Positions 1 to 9,600 of a stretch of DNA of 50,885 nt are shown here, piece after piece; position 1 is the stretch's first letter, and every line of letters begins with the position of its first letter. The notes beneath the pieces were generated by a model. The model searched no databases, was not told the origin of the DNA, and was given only the letters and a program-made list of their open reading frames with translations. Location: positions 1 to 50,885 of the forward strand of contig NZ_QZWH01000030.1 in NCBI RefSeq assembly GCF_003601925.1, written 5' to 3'. The translations under genes were made by a program, and so were the position numbers. This DNA comes from Buttiauxella izardii (GTDB lineage Bacteria; Pseudomonadota; Gammaproteobacteria; Enterobacterales; Enterobacteriaceae).

Positions 1-43
1 CTCTCCCTCAGGGAGAGGGCCGGGGTGAGGGTTGTTTTAAAAG
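1..43 (-). repeat. CCCTCA-type extragenic palindrome
   Basis: GC-rich inverted repeat directly after the zevB-like stop codon. Read on the minus strand it runs TTTTAAAACAACCCTCA, then CCCCGGCC, then a CTCTCCCTGAGGGAGAG palindrome. The same leading sequence occurs after hmp at about 14.1 kb, and related elements occur near 18.5 kb. The element is cut by the window edge. It may act as a 3' end stabiliser or weak terminator; the sequence only shows the repeat. Confidence 0.75.
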
Positions 44-1027
44 TCAAAACGGCCGTATCCCACGCATCACCGGTTGAGCACTCAACCACATCACTACCGC
101 CGCTAAAACCAGAATCCCACCGCCCGCTAGCGCTAACGTCGCCCAGGCCACTTGTCGCCATAAAACCGGGGCTTTATTCCCGCTTAAGCGCACCGCCAGT
201 TTGCGGAAGCTGTGAACCATTACGGCCAGCGCGGAAATCGTCATCGACGTTCCCGCCGCCATCGCCAGCGCCGACAACATTCCCCAGCTATACACGCCCA
301 TCACTTTGCTAAACAGCAGCACCATAATGGCTCCTGAACACGGGCGCATTCCCATCGACAACACAATCATTGCCCGAGCGCGCCAGTCCTCTCCGGCTTC
401 AAGTTGCTGTTCAGTCGGCAAATGCTGATGGCCGCAGCCGCATTTTTCATCATGAACATGATACGGCGTGAAGGAGTTGAAGCGTACCGGTTTGCGCAGC
501 ACCCGTCGTAGATTGCCCAGCGCTCGGCCACAGAGCATCAAACCCAGAATCCCAACCAGCAAGTAACTGCCCCTCTCCAGCCAGAAACTGCTCATATGCA
601 GTTGCCGCGAAGGAAGCGCCAGAACGCCCAGCACCACCGTCACTAAACCAATCGCCACCAGCCCTTGTAATAAGGAAGCGGCAAACGTCAGATTAAGGCT
701 GCTTTTCAGGCGTGAGGGATGCGTGGCAAGCCAGGTGGCGATCACCACTTTTCCATGCCCCGGCCCCAACGCATGCAATACGCCATACACCAGGCTAAAC
801 GACAGTAACGACCAACCCGCACGCGCCGGGTTTTCAGCCACCTCGCGCATAAGCCCACTCATTTGCTGGTTAATTGATTTCTGCCACATCGCACTATTAA
901 GGATGATTTGCGGCCAGAAGTGCCACAGGCTGTAAAGAGCAACGGCGCAGATAATAAGGAAGAAAGCCAGCGGCCACATATGAAGCCAGCGACGGGATGA
1001 GGTTCGAACTGAGGGCATTACTGACAT
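44..1027 (-). CDS. NicO/RcnA-family metal permease, ZevB-like
   Basis: Predicted inner-membrane metal transporter of 327 aa in the nickel/cobalt (NicO/RcnA) family. There are several hydrophobic segments (about 18-38, 73-88, 115-137, 153-167 and further ones in the C-terminal half). The conserved HALGPGHGK motif at 85-93 carries the family histidines. A cytoplasmic-type loop at 190-202 holds H190, H192, C196, C198, H200 and H202, a likely metal-binding patch. The first ATG is preceded by AGGTGA at good spacing, so I kept it; a second ATG at 1018 would form a TAATG junction with the upstream gene. Pairing with a DUF1007 protein matches the ZevAB zinc importer described in Haemophilus influenzae, so zinc is the best guess. 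Nickel or cobalt remains possible. No Zur-like palindrome was recognised upstream. Confidence 0.85.
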   Translation of the reverse strand: MSVMPSVRTSSRRWLHMWPLAFFLIICAVALYSLWHFWPQIILNSAMWQKSINQQMSGLMREVAENPARAGWSLLSFSLVYGVLHALGPGHGKVVIATWLATHPSRLKSSLNLTFAASLLQGLVAIGLVTVVLGVLALPSRQLHMSSFWLERGSYLLVGILGLMLCGRALGNLRRVLRKPVRFNSFTPYHVHDEKCGCGHQHLPTEQQLEAGEDWRARAMIVLSMGMRPCSGAIMVLLFSKVMGVYSWGMLSALAMAAGTSMTISALAVMVHSFRKLAVRLSGNKAPVLWRQVAWATLALAGGGILVLAAVVMWLSAQPVMRGIRPF

Positions 1028-1653
1028 TGCAATATCACCTGTTGAGCAAACTGTTTACCCAATTCCATATCTTCAGGCGGTGCGTCGGCCTTATCTAAAG
1101 AGAGTGCAAACGCCTGCATGTCTTCCGTCGGCTTGGGCGTTTTCACTGAGATTTTGCATTGTTTGGCTAATGTTTCCGGCACTTTGGCATCGCTATTATG
1201 GTCGTAACTCATATCGACAAAATAGGTCGGATCAAATGTCGCGAACTGGTAGGTCTGGCCTTTTAATGGCTGCGGATGCGCCAGCGGTAAAATAAAGGTT
1301 AAAACCGCCTGATGCCCAACCCGCGCGAGTCCGTACTCAGGCGGCAGGTTGTTAAACGTCACTTTTTGGCCGTTATGCCAAAATTCGGTGAAGTAATGTT
1401 GCCCCAAAACATTAGCCATCACTTCCGCCGCCAGCTTCTTCCAGACCGGCGATCCGGGCTTCGCATCGCCCGCGTCATACAGTAGATCGGCTGAAGTAAT
1501 TTCATCCATCGTCCACTGCATCTTCAGGCCGGTGAGTTGATCGTTTTCAGCCATGACCGTGGTGACGAGGGTAATAAAACTGTGCGGATGTGCCAAAGCT
1601 AACGGGCTAAAAAGCGCCGTAGACAGGGCGAAAAACGCAATTCTGTTACACAT
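1018..1653 (-). CDS. DUF1007 periplasmic protein, ZevA-like
   Basis: 211-aa exported protein with an N-terminal signal peptide (hydrophobic residues 4-20, cleavage likely after ALA at about 21, giving a mature start HPHSF). The His-rich mature N-terminus and DUF1007 character match ZevA, the periplasmic partner of the ZevB permease in Haemophilus. It would deliver a metal ion, probably zinc, to the downstream permease, whose gene overlaps its 3' end by 10 bp. The pair forms one operon transcribed away from csiE. The 126 bp before the gene are AT-rich; I could not assign a defined operator there. The metal is inferred from family pairing only. Confidence 0.8.
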   Translation of the reverse strand: MCNRIAFFALSTALFSPLALAHPHSFITLVTTVMAENDQLTGLKMQWTMDEITSADLLYDAGDAKPGSPVWKKLAAEVMANVLGQHYFTEFWHNGQKVTFNNLPPEYGLARVGHQAVLTFILPLAHPQPLKGQTYQFATFDPTYFVDMSYDHNSDAKVPETLAKQCKISVKTPKPTEDMQAFALSLDKADAPPEDMELGKQFAQQVILQCQ

Positions 1654-1791
1654 TTTCCTGCTTATTATTCCCTCAAGATTAAAATTCTGTGAGCTAGTCA
1701 GAATTCCGTAATTAAAAAACTTAAATGTCGATCTCTACGCCAAAAGCTTTAGCTACTCTTAGCATTAATAAACTTTGACTTGGTTATGCGG

Positions 1792-3072
1792 ATGATGACA
1801 CTGCTTTCCCCAACACCATCTGTACTCTCCAGTCCGCAGCGTCGCTGCCACCTGCTTTTGTTGCTTTACTTACCGGGCCAAACCGTCACTCCAGAGATCT
1901 TAGCCAGACTCAACGGGGTCGATGACGCCAAAGCCCTGCAAGATATAGCCGACACCGGCGATGAAATCCAGCGCTATCACCGGCTGAGGCTCATCACACA
2001 ACAGGACGGCAGCTACCGGATTGAGGGCACGCCTTTAGACCATCGCCTGTGCTTATTGCACTGGTTGCGTCGCGCATTGCGACTTTGCCCGCACTTCGTG
2101 CAGCAGCATTTTACTCCGGCTCTCAAAACCCAGCTTAAACAGCAAGGGATCCTGACGGCGCTTTACGACGAGAAAAATCTCCAGGCGCTTATCAGCCTGT
2201 GCGCACGGCGTTTGCAGCGCCAGTTTGATACCCGAGATGTGCAGTTTTTGACGCTGTTTTTGCAGTATTGCCTGCATCAGCATCATGCGGGAATTACGCC
2301 TGAGTTTACCGAGCAGCAACGGGCGTGGACGCAAATCCGCCCGGAGTTTCTGGCCGCGCTTGAAATTGCCCGCCACTGGAAGCGCCGCGCCATGCAATCG
2401 ACCAATGAAAACGAGCAATTATTCCTCGCGCTACTGTTCCAGTTAATGCGCATGCCCGACCCGATTAACGACAATCATGAACAAGATTTACGGCTGCGCG
2501 CTGCGATAGCCACCATGATTGCGCGCTTTCGCGAGCAGGCAGGAATGTCGTTTAGTGATGAACAAGGGTTGAGCGACCAGCTCTATATTCATCTCGCCCA
2601 GGCGCTGGATCGCTGCCAGTTTGGGATTGGCATTGATAACAGCTTGCCGGAGGAGATTACCCGTTTATACCCGCGCCTGATGCGCACCACGCGTGAAGCG
2701 TTTAGCGATTTTGAGTCTCACTTTGAGATGCGTTTTTCGGATGAGGAAGTCGGGCTAGTCGCCGTGATTTTCGGCGCGTGGCTGATGCAGGAAAACGATC
2801 TGCACGAGAAACAAGTGTTGCTGCTGACGGGGAATAACGCTGAGCTTGAGCAAAATATTGAACAACAGTTACGCGAGCTAACGCTACTGCCGCTCAATAT
2901 TAAACATCTGACGATTCATAGTTACCAAAAAGAGGGAGCGCCAAAAGAAGTGGTGCTGGTGATTACGCCCTATTCCACCACTCTGCCGCTCTACTCGCCG
3001 CCGCTCATTCACGTTGAGCTGCCGCTGGGTGAACACCAGCAGCAGCAAATTCGTAAAATTATTGAGTGTTAA
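1792..3072 (+). CDS. csiE: Stationary-phase inducible protein CsiE
   Basis: 426-aa homologue of E. coli CsiE, a regulator-like protein with an N-terminal winged-helix region followed by PRD-type segments. It resembles BglG/LicT-class antiterminators, and its target is unknown. In E. coli it is induced in stationary phase by RpoS and cAMP-CRP. The start at the ATG-ATG pair at 1792 gives MMTLLSPTPSVLS, which aligns with E. coli MMPTLAPPSVLS and gives the identical length of 426 aa. An ATG two codons upstream (1786) and a TTG at 1780 are also in frame. No strong ribosome site is visible. The 3' end overlaps hcaT, which converges, by 14 bp. Confidence 0.92.
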   Translation: MMTLLSPTPSVLSSPQRRCHLLLLLYLPGQTVTPEILARLNGVDDAKALQDIADTGDEIQRYHRLRLITQQDGSYRIEGTPLDHRLCLLHWLRRALRLCPHFVQQHFTPALKTQLKQQGILTALYDEKNLQALISLCARRLQRQFDTRDVQFLTLFLQYCLHQHHAGITPEFTEQQRAWTQIRPEFLAALEIARHWKRRAMQSTNENEQLFLALLFQLMRMPDPINDNHEQDLRLRAAIATMIARFREQAGMSFSDEQGLSDQLYIHLAQALDRCQFGIGIDNSLPEEITRLYPRLMRTTREAFSDFESHFEMRFSDEEVGLVAVIFGAWLMQENDLHEKQVLLLTGNNAELEQNIEQQLRELTLLPLNIKHLTIHSYQKEGAPKEVVLVITPYSTTLPLYSPPLIHVELPLGEHQQQQIRKIIEC

Positions 3073-4210
3073 CGCAATAAGAAACCGGGCGCGGGCGAAT
3101 GAACAACGCCGGAACCGCGACTAACGCCATAATCCAGAACACCCCGCCCTGCATATGCTGGTACAGGAAGCCGGAGAACATGGTCATGATCGCGATGCCG
3201 CCGCCCATGGCGACTGCCGAATATACCGCCTGCAAACGAATCACTTCGTTACCTTCACGGGCCGAGATATAGCGCATCGCCGCCAGGTGGCAGACGGTAA
3301 AGCTGCCGCAGTGCAGGATTTGTGCGGCAATCAGCCACGGTAAATCGGTGGTGTACGCCATCAGGCTCCAGCGCAAAATCCCCGTCACGCCGGAAAGCAG
3401 CAGCAAATCGCGCGCGCTCCAGTTGCGGAACAGCTTGTTGCTCAGGGCAAAAATCACGATTTCCGCGACCACGCCCAGCGACCATAAATAGCCAACAACC
3501 GAGGCGGAATATCCCGCGCCCTGCCAGTAGATCGCGCTGAATCCGTAATACGCCGCGTGCGCGCCTTGCAGCAATGTCACGCAGGCAAGGAAGCGCCACG
3601 AACTAAGCACCAGTTTCTTCCACGCCGGCCAGCCCGCACCTTCGCTGTGCCGAGTTTCACCCTGCGGCATCACCGATGGGCGCAACATCATGCCGATGAG
3701 CATCGACGCAACGCCGATACTCAGCAGCACCAGAATCGCCTGGTAGCTAAACACGCTCACCAGTTTGCCGGTCATCGCCGAACCAATCACAAACGCCAGC
3801 GATCCCCACAGGCGCACGCGCCCATAATCCATGGTGATTTGTTTTTGCCAGGTGCCTGCCAGCGCATCGGTCAACGGTACGAGTGGCGAGAAGAACAGGT
3901 TAAAGCCGACCATCACAATCAACAGCCAGGTGGCGGTTTGCCCAAACCAGAAGGCGACGGCGAAAAGTAAAGTGAGTAAGGCGAGGATTCTAAGTGCAAA
4001 GACAAGTCGGGAGGGGTCGGTAACTCGAGGTGCCAGCAACAAGCTGCCAAGGAAACGGGCGATTAATCCTGCCCCTAATAACAGCCCGATGGTTTCAGGC
4101 GGTAGTCCTACTCCGGCGAGCCATACGCTCCAGAATGGTAAGAAAATCCCGTAGCTAAAGAAGTAGGTAAAATAACTGAGCGCCAGCCAGCGCGTTGAAT
4201 GCAAAACCAT
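3059..4210 (-). CDS. hcaT: MFS transporter HcaT (3-phenylpropionate-type)
   Basis: 383-aa inner-membrane permease of the major facilitator superfamily with about 12 hydrophobic segments. It is the orthologue of E. coli HcaT (379 aa), the putative 3-phenylpropionate carrier. The start at 4210 has GGGAGG just upstream and matches the E. coli N-terminus; an in-frame ATG at 4267 lacks this support. In E. coli the hcaR and hcaEFCBD catabolic genes follow. Here the next genes are the yph-type sugar locus, so the transporter has no dioxygenase partner in this window. Its true substrate in this organism is therefore open. Confidence 0.9.
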   Translation of the reverse strand: MVLHSTRWLALSYFTYFFSYGIFLPFWSVWLAGVGLPPETIGLLLGAGLIARFLGSLLLAPRVTDPSRLVFALRILALLTLLFAVAFWFGQTATWLLIVMVGFNLFFSPLVPLTDALAGTWQKQITMDYGRVRLWGSLAFVIGSAMTGKLVSVFSYQAILVLLSIGVASMLIGMMLRPSVMPQGETRHSEGAGWPAWKKLVLSSWRFLACVTLLQGAHAAYYGFSAIYWQGAGYSASVVGYLWSLGVVAEIVIFALSNKLFRNWSARDLLLLSGVTGILRWSLMAYTTDLPWLIAAQILHCGSFTVCHLAAMRYISAREGNEVIRLQAVYSAVAMGGGIAIMTMFSGFLYQHMQGGVFWIMALVAVPALFIRPRPVSYCVNTQ

Positions 4211-4318
4211 GATCCCTCCCGTTTTGGAGGCGTTAGTGTGTCCGAGCGTAGGCTGGCATGCAAGCAATCATTAACAGACTAATAACACGTTGAAATAGTA
4301 TGGTTATGGTCATTGGAT

Positions 4319-4351
4319 TGTCGGATGACGCTGCGCTTATCCGACCTACAA
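4319..4351. repeat. REP-type palindrome over a stop codon
   Basis: The segment TGTCGGATGACG...CTTATCCGACCTACA is a typical enterobacterial REP (palindromic unit) with TCGGAT and ATCCGA arms. It covers the TAG stop (4346-4348) of the neighbouring epimerase gene, so the last codon and stop lie inside the repeat. REP units often protect mRNA 3' ends or bind gyrase or IHF; here only the sequence similarity is seen. Confidence 0.75.
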
Positions 4352-5170
4352 CACCATTATTTCCATCTGCAACCGTGTCGTCTCCCCTTGCCTCAACAAC
4401 ACCAACCCCGGCTGCCCGGCCATATTATGGGCATTCACCGGGTGAGTTTGCGGCTCAAGGCAAATAAACGGTTCGTCTTTCATGCGGAACACCATCAAAT
4501 ACGGCGTGGCGCAATTTAGCTGCACCCGCATTTCCCCGCTTTCTATTAACGCTTTGCCATTCCAGCCGGAATAACCCACATTCAGCCACGAGTTATCCGG
4601 GGTTTTGGCATGAATGAAATCGGTTTGCGCGGTCAGTTCACCCTGCCATTCCAACGGTAAATGACTCTCGCCTTCCGGCCAGAAACCCGTTGCGCCAAAC
4701 TGCACGCGGGTAGACTCCGTCAGATGAAAGAATGGATGGAAACCCACGCCGTAAACCATCGGCTTGCTTCCCCGATGGCTTAATTCCAGTTCAGCAATAA
4801 ACCGCGCCCCTTCCAGCCGATAAACCAGCCGAGCCTGATAATCAAAGCCGCAGTCGTGCTGGCTTTCCATTGCCAGCACGAGTTCCAAAGGCTCATGCTT
4901 TTCAACTTCCCAGGTTTTTAGCCAGCCGTCGCCATGCAGAAAGAATTGCTCATCCACCGGACTCTTCGGCAATTCGACCGTTTCGCCATGCAGTGGAAAA
5001 CTATTTCCGGCAACACGATTCGCCAGCGGCAGCATCGGGAATAATGCTTTCTCACCGGCATAAAGAACCGGCTGTTGGTGCGTGAGTGAATCCAGGCGCA
5101 GGATAGTCGCCCCCTGTAGGACGACCTCCAGGCTCAGATACTCATTTTCGAGCAGTAAGGTTGCCATCAT
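4346..5170 (-). CDS. Aldose 1-epimerase family protein (YphB-like)
   Basis: 274-aa cytoplasmic protein of the galactose mutarotase-like fold. Visible family features are the early HGDGW, the catalytic-type histidine in GVGFHPFFHL near residue 144, and the glutamate in FICLEPQTHP near residue 238. It should interconvert alpha and beta anomers of a sugar brought in by the neighbouring porter. It is positionally and by family equivalent to E. coli YphB but clearly diverged, so no firm gene symbol is given. Its ATG overlaps the stop of the transporter gene (TAATG), indicating translational coupling. The stop codon lies within a REP element. The sugar is unknown. Confidence 0.87.
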   Translation of the reverse strand: MMATLLLENEYLSLEVVLQGATILRLDSLTHQQPVLYAGEKALFPMLPLANRVAGNSFPLHGETVELPKSPVDEQFFLHGDGWLKTWEVEKHEPLELVLAMESQHDCGFDYQARLVYRLEGARFIAELELSHRGSKPMVYGVGFHPFFHLTESTRVQFGATGFWPEGESHLPLEWQGELTAQTDFIHAKTPDNSWLNVGYSGWNGKALIESGEMRVQLNCATPYLMVFRMKDEPFICLEPQTHPVNAHNMAGQPGLVLLRQGETTRLQMEIMVL

Positions 5171-6609
5171 TAATGTGCCGTTCTTTCTGCGCGAGCTTTC
5201 GCCGCCGCACCGTGTTGTTCGGCCATGCGTTTTTCCAGTGCTTCAAGGCTCACACCTTTGGTTTCAGGAACGTAACGACGCACATAGACAAAACCTGCCG
5301 CGCAAATCACGCCATAAAGCAGGAAGCTCCCCGCCGCGCCAAGCCCCGCGTTGAGTAACGGGAAGGTGTAAGTCAGTAAGAAACAGGCAATCCACAACGC
5401 CAGCGTGCCGACCGACATCGCCAGCCCGCGCACGCGGTTCGGGAAGATTTCAGACAGCAGAACCCAGGTCACCGGAGCCAGCGTCAGGGCGTAAATCGCA
5501 ATCGCCGCCAGCACCAGAATTAACACCGGAAGCCCCATAATTCCCAGGCCGTATGCCGCACCAATTAACGCATAGATAATCGTCAGGCCAGCAGCACCAA
5601 ACAGCATCAGTTTGCGGCGGCCAATTTTGTCCACCAGCGGCAGTGCGGCGAGGGTAAAGATAAGGTTAATCAAACCAGTGGCGACGATGGATTTCAGCGT
5701 GCTGTTGATATCAAAACCTGCGGAAGCAAAAATCTCCTGCGCATAGTTAAAGATCACGTTAATCCCGCACCACTGCTGGAACACCGCCAGCACCATCCCG
5801 ATGATAATGATCGGCTTCACCTGCGGCTGCCACAGCGCACTCCAGGAAACTTTTTGCGTGTCGTTGTTCAGGGTTTGCAGAATGTCGCTCATCGTATCGT
5901 CAGCATATTTCTGGTTGCCGATGCGTTTAAGCATCTGGTGCGCGCGTTCGTTTTTACCGGCACGAGCCAACCAGCGTGGCGATTCCGGCACAAAGAACAT
6001 CAACACTAAAAACGCCAGCGCCGGAACCAGTTCCGCGCCGAACATCCAGCGCCAGCCAACCTGCCCGTTCCAGCTTTCAGTAATTTGCTGCATGGTGGCG
6101 GCTGAGCTAACCGGTTCGGCAATCATCAGGTTGATAAGCTGTGCTGCCAGCACGCCAATCACAATGGTTAACTGGTTGATGGCGACAAACTTGCCGCGTT
6201 TTTCTGCCGGGCTGACTTCCGCGATATACATCGGGCTGAGCGCCGATGCGAGGCCGATCCCCACGCCGCCGACAATGCGATACACCACAAACATGTCGAA
6301 GTTGCTCGCCATCGCCGTTCCCCAGGCCGATGCGGTAAACAGTATCGCCGACATAATCAACGGCGTTTTGCGCCCAAATTTATCGGCACACCAGCCAGAA
6401 ATGATTGCGCCAAAAATACAGCCCACCAGTGCGGAACTCATCGCCCAGCCGGATTGCGCCGGGTCGGTAATCGAGAAGTAGGCTTCGTAGAACGGTTTCG
6501 CCCCACCAATAACCACCCAATCGTAACCGAACAGCAAACCTCCGCAGGCGGCTACCAGACAGATTGTCCAGACATACCCCATGCGTAATTGTGTCTGTGT
6601 CGTGTTCAT
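5170..6609 (-). CDS. MFS sugar porter (XylE/GalP class)
   Basis: 479-aa inner-membrane proton/sugar symporter of the sugar porter family, with about 12 membrane segments. Diagnostic motifs are GWCADKFGRK between TM2 and TM3, PESPRWLARAG before the central loop, VDKIGRRKLM after the loop, and PETKGVSLEALE near the C-terminus. GAGGAAAC upstream supports the start. It sits between yphG and the epimerase gene in one operon. In E. coli K-12 the equivalent place is taken by the YphDEF ABC transporter, so this locus uses a different uptake route. Substrate could be a pentose, hexose or polyol; the sequence does not decide. Confidence 0.92.
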   Translation of the reverse strand: MNTTQTQLRMGYVWTICLVAACGGLLFGYDWVVIGGAKPFYEAYFSITDPAQSGWAMSSALVGCIFGAIISGWCADKFGRKTPLIMSAILFTASAWGTAMASNFDMFVVYRIVGGVGIGLASALSPMYIAEVSPAEKRGKFVAINQLTIVIGVLAAQLINLMIAEPVSSAATMQQITESWNGQVGWRWMFGAELVPALAFLVLMFFVPESPRWLARAGKNERAHQMLKRIGNQKYADDTMSDILQTLNNDTQKVSWSALWQPQVKPIIIIGMVLAVFQQWCGINVIFNYAQEIFASAGFDINSTLKSIVATGLINLIFTLAALPLVDKIGRRKLMLFGAAGLTIIYALIGAAYGLGIMGLPVLILVLAAIAIYALTLAPVTWVLLSEIFPNRVRGLAMSVGTLALWIACFLLTYTFPLLNAGLGAAGSFLLYGVICAAGFVYVRRYVPETKGVSLEALEKRMAEQHGAAAKARAERTAH

Positions 6610-6674
6610 TGTGTTTCCTCATTTCAATCTTGTAGAGATACAGAGGAGCGGGATTTTTATCCCGCCGTTTATTG

Positions 6675-9600
6675 TTATTCAGCAAAGACGCCGCACTGCA
6701 TTGCCCGTTGCAACAAGTGTGCTTTGTCGTGTGCCGGGTTTTGTGACAGTAAAGCTTTCAGTGCCGCTTCGAACTCGGTGACTTCGCCCAATCCCAAATG
6801 CCCCAGCGCAGCGACAAACAGGCAATGCTGTTTATGCGCGGCCTGGCGGTCGGCATCCAACGCCACCAAATCCGGCAGTGAAACCGCAAAGAAATCGGGT
6901 TCAGACGGGTCGTTAAAGTGCGCATCAGCCCAGGAAATAAAGCTGTGGAATTGCAGCTCGGCTTGCTCTTTTTCGCCGATACGTGCCAGCGCCATCGCCT
7001 GATAGAACAGGTAATCGACAGGTTGGTCGTTGTAGTAACGCCCGGCTTCCAGAGTGGAACCGCCTTCCAGCGCACGTTGGTAATATTGCTGCGCCCGTTC
7101 AGGCTGTTGGTTTTGCTGCGCGCACCAGGCGAGCAGATACCAGATATCGTTATCGCTCTGGCCGACTAAGCGCCCTTCGCCGAGGTTTTCCGGGTAATGC
7201 AGCGCCTGCTGGAGTAACTCTTCGGCTATTCCAAACTGTTGTTCAGCGATACACGCCAGCGCCCGGCGTTGCAGGTTAATCAGATATTGCCCGGTGACTT
7301 TGCCCTCGCCCCCTTCCCACGGGTGGAATTTGCGCCGCGCTAAAACGTGTGCGGCGGCGTCAGTTTCACCATGGATGTTCCACAGGCTGAGCAATTCAGC
7401 GGTCAAGTCATCGCGTTTAAGCACCACATCGCGGCGAGGGGCAAGATGCGCCAGGCGCAGCTCGGTGGAGCGACCGCTGAGTTTTTGCAGGAAATCGAGT
7501 TCAAACAGGAAGCGGGCGTTGTCAGGCTCCAGTTCGACTGCACGTTGCAGATATTGCTCTGCCAGTTTGGCATCGTGTTGTTTATTCCAGGCATGAATGC
7601 CGAGAACGCGCTGCACCGCAGCAAACTCAGGAAGTTGCTGCGCGGCGAATTGCCAGCAGGCAACCGCTTCGTTATAGCGGCGTTTGCTGTACCAGAAACA
7701 GCCGAGCAGATATTGCGCGAAGCCGTCGTGCGGCAGGCGTTGCAGCATTTGCACTTCGTCCAGCGTGTTTGGGAAGCGCACTTTGCGGGCAAAATTGTCC
7801 TGCGCCTGCTGAACAAACGCATGTTGCTGGGCGTGATCCGTTTCCAGTGCTGCACGCCACAGAAGCGGCATTGCTTCCTGGGAATCGAGCACTTTGAGTA
7901 ATTCTTTCGCCGCCGCCTCTCTACCCATACTCACCAGCCAGCCCGCTAACACGCTGGCATTCACGCCGCGTTTGCCAGTAACACGCAACAGTTCAGCGCG
8001 GTCAGTTTCACTTTGTGTCAGCGCCCAGCGAGCGTAATGCAGCACGTAACTCAGCGGATATTCTTCAAGCTGCTGGGAAATCCAGGCAAGCGCCTGCGGT
8101 TGCGGCAATATCAGCGCTTTTAGCCCCATAGCCAGATTGTTGCTGGCGTTGAATTTCAGGCTTTGATTCACAAACGCCAGCGCCTGAGAAACTTCGCCCT
8201 TACGCAGCGCCAGGCGAGCGAGGGCGTAAAACGCCGCGTCACGGCAGTTACCGCTCCAGCTTGCTTTGAAGTAATCGTCGAACGCGCCGTCAACGTCGCC
8301 CTGCTTCTCTTTAGCGGCACCACGCAACATGCTGGCATCACCGTTTTGTGGGTTTTTGTTCAGGCGATGCGCGCGTTTCAGCGCGGCATCGGCGTGTTTT
8401 TCGGCAAGCGCCCAGTTGCCGCGGTTAAGTTCAAGCTGCCCGAGTGCGACGTTGCAGCGGTAATCTTCAGCATCCAAGGCCAGTGCACGCTGGTAATAAT
8501 CAAACGCCGAGCGGCTGGCATGCAGATACTGCTCAAGATGCTGGCCGATAAAATACAGCTCGTCGCAATTGGTGATGTCCTGCGGTTTCGCCGGAACGCT
8601 GGCGGGCTGTGGTAGCGGCAAATCTTCTGGAACATGTTCGCAATAACTGAGAATCAGTTTGCCCTGCGCATCACGTAGATTCAGCGTCAGGCGCTGCGGC
8701 CAGTTGTCGCTGATAGCTTCTTGCCACGCCTGCGCCGGTTGCAGCGAAAGTATGGTTTTCCACAAAGTGCTTCCCGCCGATTCGATGCTCAGCGTGACGC
8801 CTTCCAGCGGCGCAATGGCGTACACGCCGAGCTGCAGTTCACCATTGTGGCGTTCGAGTTTTATCGCCGCTTGAGTGTTGGCATTTTGCAGCGTGCCAAG
8901 CTGGCTATAAGGCAGGAAGTTTTGCACGAAGACTTTTTCTTCGTAAGGCACAATCCAGGTGAAATCCGGCTGGTTATCGGTGAACACGCCGGTCATCAGT
9001 TCGATATACGGGCCGTTTTCATCAGTCAGGTTGCGATCCCACGCCTGACCGAAATCGCAGTTGCCCCACGTCCACTGCTTTTTGCCCGGTGAAACATGGT
9101 GGTCGGCAATGTGCAGCAAACCGCCCTGCTCGCCGTGATGGTAAGCGCCGACAAAATCGTATTCTGATTTATCCGCCATGTAAGACGTTGGCACTGGGAT
9201 GTTTTTGTAGCGAGAGATATCGACGCCTGCGGAATAGTCGACTTTGTAGTAAGTGCCGTGGGCTATCGGGAAGGCCGAAACATCACGCTTGCCGTGGTCA
9301 AATACCGCCGTGACATCAGGCGGGAACACGCTTTGGTGCTCGTCGCCGCCTTTTACCGCCGGGTTCGCCCACCACAGGAAATGGCGCGGCGTAGGGTTGC
9401 CGTTGAACACTTTGCCAGTAATTTCAATCAACGCTTTTTCCGGGTACAGCGTAAAGCCCGTCATCACCTGCAAGCCACGCATTGGCTCCACTTCACCGAG
9501 CCACACGGTTTGCGCACCGTTTTCATGTTTCTGGAAAGTCACGTCGACGGGCATAAAAGTGGTCGGGCGATGGTGCTGCGGCCAGTTAAATTCGATACCG

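Noticed and set aside
5801-6481. 226-codon open frame antisense to the sugar porter gene
   Set aside because: Long antisense frames are common opposite membrane-protein genes; no ribosome site or family.
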